64,000 bases of DNA from an uncultured Bacteroidales bacterium (GTDB lineage Bacteria > Bacteroidota > Bacteroidia > Bacteroidales > P3). The notes under the pieces were generated by a model. That model did no database searches, had not been told where the DNA came from, and was given only the letters and a program-made list of their open reading frames with translations. How positions within the stretch are numbered: position 1 is the first letter of the stretch; each line of letters starts with the position of its first letter. Where the stretch lies: NCBI GenBank assembly GCA_949291555.1, contig CASEWE010000001.1:62001-126000 (forward strand). The letters are read 5' to 3'. Below, piece after piece: positions 36,859 to 45,523 of the stretch. A program made the position numbers and the translations under genes.

Positions 36859-37617
36859 TTATTGTACTCGAAAAACCGCCTGCCACAAACACAAGGGAAG
36901 CAGAATTTCGAGGGCGCAAAGGTAAACAAAAATATGCAGCCGGGAAAACCGGCTCAATTTCCCGCCCTCGTAAGTAAGATGCAATATTTTTATAATCAAA
37001 AAGATAAGAAACAGGACGAGAAGGACTTGGAAAAAGCACTGCCTTGCCTCAGGACCCAAAGCCGGAACCGCCGCAAGGAACAGCAAGGCAAGAAGGGAAA
37101 ACGCCAAGTCGTGGCAAAGCCCTGTCCGCCAAAGGCAAGCGGCGAACTTCCTTTCCTCGAACACCTGCGCCAGGCCAAACAGCAAAAGGGCGCGCAAGCT
37201 GTAAAACACCAAAACCGAAAGAGCGGAAACTGCCAGCAAGGAAACCCCGCCGGCCTGGCCGGCCCGGCCAAGGGTCCCGCCTTTCCCGGGAAAAACCGGG
37301 AAAGCCCCCCGGCTTTCGGCCACAAAGCAAGTGAACCACACCAATCCGGCCAAGGCCAGGAAAAAGAAAAGATACTTCTTGGAACCCGGCACTTTCCCCG
37401 TCGATGAAAACACGCGCAAAGGCTTTCCCCAGCTGCGGAAATCGAACACGAACCGGGCCACGGAAAAAACCTCCTTGGAATAATGCTGCACGAACCATGC
37501 GTAAAAAACCCACGAAAGGAAAATCCAGAAAGAAAACGCCAGCATCCCGTCCTCTGGCCGCAACGTCCACGGCAAGCCCGAAACCAGGACTGGAAAGGAA
37601 AACATCGCTCCCTGCAT
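36859..37617 (-). CDS. DUF4271 membrane protein
   Basis: A 252-residue membrane protein of a Bacteroidota-specific family (DUF4271) with about six or seven hydrophobic segments, ending IKILHLTYEGGKLSRFSRLHIFVYLCALEILPLCLW-like (positions about 215-250). Function unknown. The gene starts 1 nt after the gldA stop, so the two are coupled. In this family the neighbour downstream is often hemD, as here. An internal ATG at 37605 is an alternative start. Confidence 0.85.
   Translation of the reverse strand: MQGAMFSFPVLVSGLPWTLRPEDGMLAFSFWIFLSWVFYAWFVQHYSKEVFSVARFVFDFRSWGKPLRVFSSTGKVPGSKKYLFFFLALAGLVWFTCFVAESRGAFPVFPGKGGTLGRAGQAGGVSLLAVSALSVLVFYSLRALLLFGLAQVFEERKFAACLWRTGLCHDLAFSLLALLFLAAVPALGPEARQCFFQVLLVLFLIFLIIKILHLTYEGGKLSRFSRLHIFVYLCALEILLPLCLWQAVFRVQ
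36917..36924 (-). promoter_or_regulatory. Candidate internal -7 box (TACCTTTG) for hemD-rnpA-yidD
   Basis: A perfect TAnnTTTG match on the minus strand inside the last codons of the DUF4271 gene, about 225 nt upstream of hemD. The -33 region reads TTTT rather than TTTG. It could be chance coding sequence. Confidence 0.35.
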
Positions 37618-37618
37618 C

Positions 37619-38572
37619 TCAATCCTCCTCCTTTTCCTTGCCCCCTCCGGATGGCAAGGCCTCCTCTCGGGTCAATCGGTGGAAAACCGATTCCAAGCTG
37701 AATTCCTCTTTCTGCAAGGTGAGCACGGCAACCCCTTTTTCAACGGCATAGCGGAAAAGCGCGCCCCGCAAATCGACCGATGCGTCCGTGAGGACTTCGA
37801 ATCGCGAAACCCCTCCCCTGACAATGCCCGAAACGCCCGAAAGAGCCTCTAATTCTTCCGCGGGAACCGCTTGGTCGAACTCCACCAGAATGCGGGCTTT
37901 GCCTTGCAGCTGCCGCATCAAGCGATCCGTCGGGGCATCGGCCACAAGCTTCCCCTTGTCCAACAGAAGCACCCGCCCGCACACGGCTTGGGCTTCCTGC
38001 ATGACATGCGTGGAAAAAATCACGATTTTCCGTGTCCCTATGTCCCTCACGAGCGCGCGGATTTCTTCCAACTGGTTCGGGTCAAGCCCGGAAGTAGGCT
38101 CGTCCAGCACCAGCACGTCCGGATCGTGGATCAACGCCTGGGCTATGCCCAAACGTTGGCGGTAGCCTTTCGACAAAGCCCCGATTTTCTTGCGCGATTC
38201 CGGTCCCAGGCCCACCCGTTCGATGACCTCGTCCCTCCGGGCGGCCACGTTTCCCTTCCCTTTGTAGATTTCGCCTACGAAATCCAGGTACTCCTTCACG
38301 TACATGTCCAGGTAGAGCGGGTTGTGTTCGGGCAAATAGCCTATCCGCGACCGGGCTTCCAGCGAATCCCCGACCGTATCGAAACCGCAGACCTCCACCC
38401 GGCCCGAAGAAGGCGCAAGGTAACAGCAGGCAATCTTCATCAACGTGGACTTGCCCGCCCCGTTCGGGCCCAAAAGGCCTGCCACCTGCGGCCCGTCTAT
38501 CGAGAACGAGACCGAGTCCAAGGCTTTCTGCCCCGCATAAACCTTGCTCAAATTTTCAACCAACAAAGACAT
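37619..38572 (-). CDS. gldA: GldA-type ABC transporter ATP-binding protein
   Basis: A 317-residue ABC ATPase. Walker A is GPNGAGKST (G35-T43), the signature LSKGYRQRLGIAQAL and Walker B VLVLDEPTSGLDP follow, then the FSTHVMQEA H-loop. The C-terminal ~80 residues form the extension typical of GldA (gliding motility-associated/drug-export class). The permease partners GldF and GldG are not adjacent. GldA-type proteins are found in many non-motile Bacteroidales, so motility should not be inferred. It is coupled to the DUF4271 gene and follows the protease gene by 75 nt. Confidence 0.87.
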   Translation of the reverse strand: MSLLVENLSKVYAGQKALDSVSFSIDGPQVAGLLGPNGAGKSTLMKIACCYLAPSSGRVEVCGFDTVGDSLEARSRIGYLPEHNPLYLDMYVKEYLDFVGEIYKGKGNVAARRDEVIERVGLGPESRKKIGALSKGYRQRLGIAQALIHDPDVLVLDEPTSGLDPNQLEEIRALVRDIGTRKIVIFSTHVMQEAQAVCGRVLLLDKGKLVADAPTDRLMRQLQGKARILVEFDQAVPAEELEALSGVSGIVRGGVSRFEVLTDASVDLRGALFRYAVEKGVAVLTLQKEEFSLESVFHRLTREEALPSGGGKEKEED

Positions 38573-38647
38573 GCTCTCTCTTTAACTCCAGCTGCCGGTT
38601 TGCTCCCGATTGCCGCCCCTGCCGCTGCAAAGAAGCGCGGGATGAAA

Positions 38648-40954
38648 TCAATATGTTATCTTCCCTTCAAAACGCTTCCAGGCGGCAAACGGTTCCTTCC
38701 CTTCTTCCGGCATCAAGACGGTGACCGGGATTTTCCGCTGGGAAAGCGGCTTTCCAATCTCATCGTAAAGGAACTGGTCGTCGAAACCGGCATCGGCCGC
38801 GTCGTGGCGCGAACCGGCAAAATAAATTTTCTCGACCCGGGCCCAATAAAGAGCCGAAAGGCACATGGGGCAAGGCTCGCAACTGGAATAAATCTCGCAC
38901 CCCGACAAATCGAACGTGTCCAGCCGGCGGCAAGCCTCCCGGATGGCGTTCACCTCGGCATGCGCCGTGGGGTCGTTCGAAAGGGTCACGGTATTGCCCG
39001 TCCGGGCAATCACTTCCCCGTCTTTCACAATCAAAGCCCCGAACGGGCCTCCTCCCTTGCTTACATTTTCCTCGGCCAAAGCAATCGCTTCCCGCATCCA
39101 TTCTTTCTGCTTCTCCTGCATGTCTTCTGGTTTTGGATTCCGGACATGGGCCTGCTCATTCGCGGAACTTTTCCGTCCTTGAGCCGCCCTGTCTCCGGGT
39201 TCATTCCCTATCATTCCTTTTTTCCCTGCGCTCCGCCCGCCGGAAGGAGCATCCCCTTGCAGCCCCGTGCTGTCATCTTTCTTTCCCGCGGTCAAAAAGC
39301 TTTGGTAACGGGCCTTGTCCAAAAGGATGGAAACCGCTTCGTTCACTGTCGGGTCTCCTTGCAACTCCGCTTCCGCGCGCCCTTTCTGGTAATAGTACCG
39401 CGAAACGATTTCCTCGCGGAGCAGCGCGCTTATCTCGTCCTTGTATTCGAGCAGATCGCCCCGCTTGGTTTCCTCCAGGCAGCCGGCCAAATCCTTGTAA
39501 CGCGACTCCACGGCCGGGAAGCAGCTGTCGCTTTCAGCCACCGCCTTGAAATCTTCAAGCGCCTGCTGCGAAGGAAGCTCGTAGGCATAATCCTTGCCGG
39601 CCATGAAGGCCATGAAATCCTCATAGATGGCATCGGTGATCTGGAAATCCTGCACGGGCGGGAGCTTTTCGTGGCGGGAAGCGTAGCGGTTGGCGTAATC
39701 GAACAAAAGGAACTTGGTAATCAGGCTGACCGAAACATTGCTGATAACGGGAGGCTGGATTTCCACATCGGGCTCGATCCCGTCCCCGTCGTACACAATC
39801 CGTCCGCCCATCGTCTTGAAGGCTGTCCGGAGCGAATCGGGAATACGCCGGGCCAAGCCGTCGGAATCCTTATGGCTGTAATCCAGCGCCTGCACGCAAC
39901 GCCCGCTGGGAATGTAATATTTGGCCACCGTCACTTTGAGCTGGGCATTGTAAGGCAAGGGCAGAATATTCTGGACAAGGCCTTTGCCAAAAGTACGTTC
40001 GCCTGCCAGAACAGCCCGGTCGTAGTCCTGCATGGCCCCGGTAAGGATTTCGGAAGCCGAAGCCGTTCCCCTGCTGGTAAGGAACACGATAGGCATGCGG
40101 GTGTCGAGCGGGTCTTTGGTCGTATAATAGGTATGGTTCCGCGACGGGGTTTTCCCCTTGGTGCTCACCACCGGCAATCCTTTCTGGCAAAAAAGGTTCA
40201 CAATGTCGACCGCTTCGTTCAGCAACCCGCCGCCGTTGTACCGCAAGTCGTAAACCAGATACTTCATCCCCTGCGCTTTCAAAGCCAGGAATGCGTCTTT
40301 CACCTCTTGAGCCGCCCCTTGGGTGAATCCGTCTTGACGGATGTATCCCACGCTGTCGCGCAACATGCCGCTGTAGGTAACGTTCCTGATTTTGATTTCC
40401 CGGCGGGTGAGTTCCACTTCGAAGGGTTTGGCCTTCCCCTGCCTGCTTATCGTGAGCAAAAGGCTTGTCCCCGCCTGCCCTTTGAGCATGGCGCTCACAT
40501 CGGCTGCATTCTTCCCTTGGGTCGACTCCCCGTTGATGGCCAGAATCTTGTCTCCGGGCTTAAGCCCTGCCAAGTCGGCCGGGAAACCCTCGTAGGGTTC
40601 GGATATGTACACCCAGCCATCCCGGTAATGTATCGTGGATCCTATTCCTCCGTATTCCCCCTCGGTCATGATCCGGAAATCCTCGATGTCGGCTTCCGGA
40701 ATATAAACCGTATAAGGATCGAGCGTTCGAAGCATGGCATCCAAAGCCGACTTGATCATCTCGCCGGGATTGGCCTCGTCCACGTACACAAGCTCTATGT
40801 TCTTGTAGGCCGAAGAAAAAATCTCCAGATTCTTCAAGATCTCGAACTCCTTGTTCCCGGCGGCATCCTCCTGCTGGGCCATGGCCCCGCCGGGGAACAA
40901 GACGGCCGAAAGCAATGCGGCGATCAGGAAATACGGGCAACTGCGCTTTTTCAT
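38648..40954 (-). CDS. Exported S41 C-terminal processing peptidase fused to a guanine-deaminase-like domain
   Basis: One uninterrupted frame of 768 residues. Residues 1-27 are a Sec signal peptide (LIAALLSAVLFPGGAMAQ). A PDZ domain (about 85-180) and the tail-specific protease domain follow, with catalytic S299 (TASASE), D310 and K324 (TFGKGLVQ). A polar linker spans about 565-611. Residues 612-768 form a complete nucleoside/guanine deaminase: zinc ligands H665 (TAHAEV, catalytic E667), C695 and C698 (PCPMC). The deaminase begins at an internal ATG (39121), so a separate cytoplasmic protein could also be made. In other genomes these are separate proteins; fusion across the membrane makes little sense for the deaminase. 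It lies 21 nt after maf. Confidence 0.85.
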   Translation of the reverse strand: MKKRSCPYFLIAALLSAVLFPGGAMAQQEDAAGNKEFEILKNLEIFSSAYKNIELVYVDEANPGEMIKSALDAMLRTLDPYTVYIPEADIEDFRIMTEGEYGGIGSTIHYRDGWVYISEPYEGFPADLAGLKPGDKILAINGESTQGKNAADVSAMLKGQAGTSLLLTISRQGKAKPFEVELTRREIKIRNVTYSGMLRDSVGYIRQDGFTQGAAQEVKDAFLALKAQGMKYLVYDLRYNGGGLLNEAVDIVNLFCQKGLPVVSTKGKTPSRNHTYYTTKDPLDTRMPIVFLTSRGTASASEILTGAMQDYDRAVLAGERTFGKGLVQNILPLPYNAQLKVTVAKYYIPSGRCVQALDYSHKDSDGLARRIPDSLRTAFKTMGGRIVYDGDGIEPDVEIQPPVISNVSVSLITKFLLFDYANRYASRHEKLPPVQDFQITDAIYEDFMAFMAGKDYAYELPSQQALEDFKAVAESDSCFPAVESRYKDLAGCLEETKRGDLLEYKDEISALLREEIVSRYYYQKGRAEAELQGDPTVNEAVSILLDKARYQSFLTAGKKDDSTGLQGDAPSGGRSAGKKGMIGNEPGDRAAQGRKSSANEQAHVRNPKPEDMQEKQKEWMREAIALAEENVSKGGGPFGALIVKDGEVIARTGNTVTLSNDPTAHAEVNAIREACRRLDTFDLSGCEIYSSCEPCPMCLSALYWARVEKIYFAGSRHDAADAGFDDQFLYDEIGKPLSQRKIPVTVLMPEEGKEPFAAWKRFEGKITY

Positions 40955-40975
40955 GCTGCGAAAACGATAACAAGG

Positions 40976-41560
40976 TTAAAACTCGGCAAGTTCACGGTAG
41001 AGGCGCTGGGTAGGCAGGCCCACCACATTGTAGAAGGAACCTTCCACCGCCTCGATTCCCACATAGCCTATCCATTCCTGGATTCCATAGGCCCCCGCCT
41101 TGTCGTAGGGCTTGTAGTTATCCACGTAGTATTCGATTTCTTCCAGCGAGAAAACCCGGAACGTAACCTTCGACACCACCGAAAACGAATGCCTCTTGGG
41201 CTTGGAACGGAGGCACATCCCGGTAATCACCTTGTGGGTCTGGCCCGAAAGCGCGTACAGCGAACGCACCGCCTGCTCCCGGTCTACCGGCTTCTGGAAA
41301 GGCTTGTTGTCCAAAAGTACCATGGTGTCGGCCGTAATCAGGAGGTAATTCTCCGGCAATTCCGCATCGGAATACGCCATCGATTTCAAATTGGCCAAAT
41401 ACTCGGGAACCCCTTCACGAGGCATGCTCAAAGGATAGCTTTCATCGATTTCCTTGTGCATGACCTGGAACTCGAACCCGAGGGCGGCAAGCAGTTCTTT
41501 CCTGCGCGGGGAAGCCGACCCCAGCACAATCTGGTATGGAAAATTCTGGAATGGGAGCAT
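40976..41560 (-). CDS. maf: Maf family nucleotide pyrophosphatase
   Basis: House-cleaning enzyme that hydrolyses non-canonical or dTTP/UTP-type nucleotides. The ATG at 41560 (MLPFQNFPYQIVLGSASPRRK) gives 194 residues. Motifs are LGSASPRRKELLAALGF, LLITADTMVLLDNKPF with the catalytic Asp, and YDKAGAYGIQEWIGYVG. A much longer open frame upstream is not homologous. It is the first gene of the minus-strand run maf-protease-gldA and faces away from the peptide transporter. Confidence 0.94.
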   Translation of the reverse strand: MLPFQNFPYQIVLGSASPRRKELLAALGFEFQVMHKEIDESYPLSMPREGVPEYLANLKSMAYSDAELPENYLLITADTMVLLDNKPFQKPVDREQAVRSLYALSGQTHKVITGMCLRSKPKRHSFSVVSKVTFRVFSLEEIEYYVDNYKPYDKAGAYGIQEWIGYVGIEAVEGSFYNVVGLPTQRLYRELAEF

Positions 41561-41771
41561 ATCGTTTTGTTTTTTTTGTTTCGAAATCCGGAACCCGGCT
41601 TCCCGTCCGGCCTGTCGCTTTCCTTGAACAGCGAAGCGGCGGTTGTCCGGGGAAAAGCCGGCAAGAAACTCCCCGCACAACACGAAGCAAGACAAGGGGA
41701 AACGCCCGACTGCCGGAAAAGGGACTCCCCGGCAAAATCGAAGCCAACCCCCCAAAGTTAAAAATTTTCTC

Positions 41772-41779
41772 TATATTTG
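41772..41779 (+). promoter_or_regulatory. -7 box (TATATTTG) for the peptide transporter
   Basis: A perfect consensus match 59-66 nt upstream of the start codon, in an AT-rich leader. The -33 element is weak. Confidence 0.6.
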
Positions 41780-41837
41780 CTGGATGTGCTAATCCTATTT
41801 ATTATCTAATTATACTTACTAACAAACACCTAAAATT

Positions 41838-43772
41838 ATGTTGAAAGGACACCCGAAAGGACTTATCGTCCTTGCCCTTGCCAACATGGGGGAACGATTC
41901 GGTTACTACACCATGCTGGCTATCCTGACGCTCTTCATGCAAGCCAAATTCGGGCTATCGAGCGCTGCAACCAGTATGATTTACGGTATCTTCCTGGCCG
42001 GGGTTTACTTCCTTCCCCTCTTAGGCGGTTTCATTGCCGACAAGGTGCTCGGTTACGGGAAAACCATCCTGATCGGATTCGTGGTCATGTTCGGCGGCTA
42101 CCTGCTGCTGTCCATGCCGACCGAAGCCAGCATGTCGGGAAGGCTCATGATGTACGCCGCCTTGGCATTGATAGCCATCGGGACAGGATGCTTCAAAGGT
42201 AACTTGCAGGCCTTGGTGGGCAACCTCTACGACGACCCGAAATACAGCAAGTTCCGCGACATCGCTTTCTCCATTTTCTACATGTTCATCAATATCGGAG
42301 CTTTCTTCGCCCCGAGCATGGCCAACTCCATCAACAACTACTTCCTCAAGCAGGACGGTTACTCCTACGATGCTTCCATTCCGGCAAACTATGTACAGCT
42401 CAACGACTTCACCGCGCTGTACGATGCCAATGCCAACTTGGACGCCTACACCCGCGACAGCTTGCAGAAAGGCCACGATGCCGCCCTGCTCCGCCTCAAG
42501 GCCGCCGCTTTGGCACAGGAACATCAGATCGATTCCGCGCAATACGAGCTTTTCCTGAGCCGCCATGCTTCCGAAGCCGACAAGGCTCCGGTCATCGCGC
42601 AAATCCAGTCCACCCGCTTAGACAGGCCCAATGTGGCTGAAGGCAAGAACAAAGCCGAAATCGAAGCCGGGTTCGCCGGATGGGAAACGATGGACGAAAC
42701 CACCCAGGTAACCACATGGGCCGACAATTACGTGCAGAACGCCCTCAGCAAGTCGTACAACATGGCTTTCGGCGTAGCCTGCATCAGCTTGATCATCTCC
42801 TTCCTGATTTTCATTATCTGGCGCGGAACCTGGAAGAGCGTCGACAAGACCTTGAAAGAACAGCTGGCCGAAGCCGCCAAGAGCGGGAAGCAATCCGAAG
42901 TGGTCCAATTGACCCCGGCCCAGACCCGCGAACGCCTCATCGCCCTGTTCCTGGTATTCTTCGTGGTTATCTTCTTCTGGATGTCGTTCCACCAGAACGG
43001 CCTTACGCTCACCTTCTTTGCCCGCGACTACACCCAGAGCTCCGTCAGCGGCGGCGGTTACATGTTCTTCAACCTCATTTCGCTGATTTCGATCATTGTG
43101 TTCGCTTACGGTATCTACTGGGCCACGATGGGGCTGTTCGGCGGCAAGAAGAGCACCGGCAAGGGCCTCGTTACGATGCTTATCGGCTTGGCCGGCATCC
43201 TCGCTTTCTACTTCCTGCGTGCCGTCGATGCCGAAAACATCAAGATTACCCCGCAGATCTTCCAGCAGTTCAATCCTTTCTTCATCGTGTTGCTGACCCC
43301 GCTCTCAGTGGCCTTGTTCACCAGCCTCAACCGCAAGGGCAAAGAGCCTTCGGCTCCCCGCAAGATCGGCTACGGCATGGTGGTCGCTGCTTTGGGCTTC
43401 GTGGTCATCCTGATCGCCACCATCTCCAACCAGCTGCCTTCGCCCAATGAAATCAAGGGCGTTTCGGATGTATTGGTATCGCCCAACTGGCTGATCGGCA
43501 CCTACTTCACCCTGACCATTGCCGAGCTGCTGCTCAGCCCGATGGGTCTTTCGTTCGTAGCCAAGGTGGCTCCTCCGCAATACAAAGGCATGATGCAAGG
43601 GGGCTGGCTGGCCGCTACGGCTATCGGCAACCTCTTGGTAGGCGTCATGGGCTCGCTCTGGGAAAAGGTCTCCATCTACATGTTCTGGGGAATCCTCATC
43701 ATCTGCTGCGTGCTGTCGGCTTTGTTCATCTTCTCGGTCATCAAGAAGCTGGAACGCGCCACGCAAGACTAA
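41838..43772 (+). CDS. POT/PTR2 family proton-coupled peptide transporter
   Basis: A 644-residue member of the major facilitator superfamily that imports di- and tripeptides with protons. The N-terminal LANMGERFGYYTMLAIL is the ExxERF-type proton/peptide motif, and FYMFINIGAFFAPSMANSINNYF the PTR2 signature. About 14 hydrophobic segments are visible. A hydrophilic insert of about 130 residues (roughly 175-305) separates the early helices from the rest; E. coli members lack this, but I have seen it as a feature of Bacteroidota members. A promoter lies upstream, and a hairpin follows. Probably a single-gene unit. Confidence 0.93.
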   Translation: MLKGHPKGLIVLALANMGERFGYYTMLAILTLFMQAKFGLSSAATSMIYGIFLAGVYFLPLLGGFIADKVLGYGKTILIGFVVMFGGYLLLSMPTEASMSGRLMMYAALALIAIGTGCFKGNLQALVGNLYDDPKYSKFRDIAFSIFYMFINIGAFFAPSMANSINNYFLKQDGYSYDASIPANYVQLNDFTALYDANANLDAYTRDSLQKGHDAALLRLKAAALAQEHQIDSAQYELFLSRHASEADKAPVIAQIQSTRLDRPNVAEGKNKAEIEAGFAGWETMDETTQVTTWADNYVQNALSKSYNMAFGVACISLIISFLIFIIWRGTWKSVDKTLKEQLAEAAKSGKQSEVVQLTPAQTRERLIALFLVFFVVIFFWMSFHQNGLTLTFFARDYTQSSVSGGGYMFFNLISLISIIVFAYGIYWATMGLFGGKKSTGKGLVTMLIGLAGILAFYFLRAVDAENIKITPQIFQQFNPFFIVLLTPLSVALFTSLNRKGKEPSAPRKIGYGMVVAALGFVVILIATISNQLPSPNEIKGVSDVLVSPNWLIGTYFTLTIAELLLSPMGLSFVAKVAPPQYKGMMQGGWLAATAIGNLLVGVMGSLWEKVSIYMFWGILIICCVLSALFIFSVIKKLERATQD

Positions 43773-43787
43773 AATCCCGACAATCAT

Positions 43788-43860
43788 TCGCGCGTTTTCC
43801 AGGCTCGCGGGGCAACTGCCAACCTGAAAAACGCGCGAGATTGCCCGTCTGTCTTTTTCA
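43788..43860 (+). terminator. Possible terminator of the peptide transporter gene
   Basis: TCGCGCGTTTT plus CAGG (43788-43804) pairs with CCTG plus AAAAACGCGCGA (43823-43838). A CTTTTT tract follows at about 43853-43858, somewhat far from the stem. Confidence 0.5.
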
Positions 43861-43953
43861 GGCGGCATGCCGGAACCGGGCAAGAAGCGAATCCGATGCC
43901 CGGGGACGCTTGCCGCCTTTTCTTTTGCCTTTTCCTTTGCGTTTCGTTTTTCG

Positions 43954-43961
43954 TACTTTTG
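43954..43961 (+). promoter_or_regulatory. Candidate -7 box (TACTTTTG) just before the barrel gene
   Basis: A perfect TAnnTTTG match ending only 4 nt before the chosen ATG, so a transcript from here would be almost leaderless. No -33 TTTG at the normal distance. Confidence 0.35.
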
Positions 43962-43965
43962 CCGC

Positions 43966-45180
43966 ATGGAGCCTGCTTCCTTCCGAAACAAACTCTTCTT
44001 TTCCCGAATCCCGCCAGCGTGCGGCCTCCTTGCAGCATTCCTGCTCCTTATCCTTCCATTGACGGCATCGGCCCAGTCCTTTGAATGGAAAGCCAACGCC
44101 TACGGCTTTTTCGACAATGGGGAATACACAGCCATAGACCCTTATTATTCCCGCACCTATTTCGGCATGCGTTTTTCCCCTGAAATCGGCATTTCCTACA
44201 AGGCGTTCTCGCTTTTCGCCGGCACCCACCTGCAAACCCATTTCGGGTCGCCGAAATATTTGGACAAAGCCTTCTTTACCGGCTATTTCCAATACAAAAG
44301 CCCGCACCATCATTTCCTTTTCGGGGCTTTCCCTCGCCAAGGCCTGCTCGACAACTTCACCAATTTCTATATCCGCGACACGTTCCAGTATTTCCGGCCC
44401 AACATGACCGGAATCTTCTACCAGGCTACCGGGAAAAACAACTTCCTCAACCTTTATCTCGACTGGGTAGGGCTCCAATCGGAAAAAACGCGCGAGATGT
44501 TCTTTGCAGGCTTGAGCGGGGAACAACGGTACAAATGGTTCTTCGCGGCCTTGAACGCTTATTACTTCCACTACGCGCAAACCTCCCCGGCCTCGGGCGA
44601 TGGCTGCGTGCACGACAACGGGCAAGGCCAGATAGGAATCGGGGTCGATTTTTCGGGATATGCCCGCCTTTTGGAAGTTTTCCGCCTCCAAGTGGCATAC
44701 ATGTTAGGCTACGAATGCAAACGCGACCATTCCACGCCCGTGAAAATGCCCATGGGCATGGTGGTCGACCTCCATGCCCGCTACTGGCGCATCGGAACGC
44801 GCACCCTCTACTATTACGGGCAGGAACGCTACACCGTGCCGACCGACGTGTGGGCCGACACCTATTGGGGAAACCCTTTCCTCCGGGCTAAATCCTACCT
44901 GCAAAGCCAGTGGTACGTCTCTATTTTCCGGAACAATTTCGTGGAAGCCAAAGCCGCTTTCGTGTTCCACCTGCAAGGCAACCGGTTCGGGACCCAGCAG
45001 ATGGTGCAACTTTCGGTCAACCTCGACGGGAGCATCCGGAGCAAGAAAGACGCGGCCCGGGAAGACGGCCGCTACCGCTTCAATTTCATCGACAACAAAG
45101 AAAAACAGCCGCAGCTGCCAGAGAAAGCCGGCAAGAAACCCGGCAAGAAAACAACCGAAAAACCGGCCGCAGCCCGTTGA
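43966..45180 (+). CDS. Predicted outer-membrane beta-barrel protein
   Basis: A 404-residue exported protein. The ATG at 43966 is preferred because it precedes a signal peptide with a hydrophobic core (LLAAFLLLILPLTASAQ, cleavage near residue 37). An upstream in-frame ATG at 43867 would add 33 residues of low-complexity sequence. The mature part is made of amphipathic strands rich in aromatic residues (YFGMRFSPEIGISYKAFSLFAG, HHFLFGAFPRQGLLDNFTNF, QSQWYVSIFRNNFVEAKAAF). The last ~40 residues are a Lys/Pro-rich tail rather than a terminal strand. I recognise it as a Bacteroidota barrel type but cannot assign a substrate. Confidence 0.7.
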   Translation: MEPASFRNKLFFSRIPPACGLLAAFLLLILPLTASAQSFEWKANAYGFFDNGEYTAIDPYYSRTYFGMRFSPEIGISYKAFSLFAGTHLQTHFGSPKYLDKAFFTGYFQYKSPHHHFLFGAFPRQGLLDNFTNFYIRDTFQYFRPNMTGIFYQATGKNNFLNLYLDWVGLQSEKTREMFFAGLSGEQRYKWFFAALNAYYFHYAQTSPASGDGCVHDNGQGQIGIGVDFSGYARLLEVFRLQVAYMLGYECKRDHSTPVKMPMGMVVDLHARYWRIGTRTLYYYGQERYTVPTDVWADTYWGNPFLRAKSYLQSQWYVSIFRNNFVEAKAAFVFHLQGNRFGTQQMVQLSVNLDGSIRSKKDAAREDGRYRFNFIDNKEKQPQLPEKAGKKPGKKTTEKPAAAR

Positions 45181-45523
45181 AGCCGTGCTGGCCATGTGGG
45201 AAGGTACGCGAAACCCGCGCTGCAATTCCGCAACGAGATATCCCAACGCTTACGGCTTTCCACAAAAAACATCGACCGCTTGACCGCACGCTAAAAAAGC
45301 GGAAAAACGGACGGCGACCGGCGCGGACCAACCATAACCAAGAAATTATTCTAAGACATTCCGCCTTAACCGCAACCGGCCACCACGGCAAGAACCTTCC
45401 CGAAAGAAAGCCCCGCCTATCCGTTATCCGCCTTTTTCCATCAAGCAGAAGGAAAGGGAACCGTTCCCCTCTTCATGCCAATCTTTCCGTTTCCCGATCC
45501 CTTGCAGCAAACCCTTGCCGCGC
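45181..45523. other. Intergenic region, nothing recognised
   Basis: About 340 nt between the convergent barrel and dipeptidase genes. I see no gene, terminator or repeat that I can support. Confidence 0.6.

Noticed and set aside
37619..38572. Gliding motility locus
   Set aside because: Only a GldA-type ATPase is present. It is widespread in non-gliding Bacteroidales, and no other gld gene is in the window.
37871..41761. A plus-strand open frame of about 1,296 codons
   Set aside because: It lies antisense to gldA, the S41 protease and maf, all of which have clear motifs. Codon bias of those genes removes stops from the opposite strand. The predicted product has no domain or signal features.
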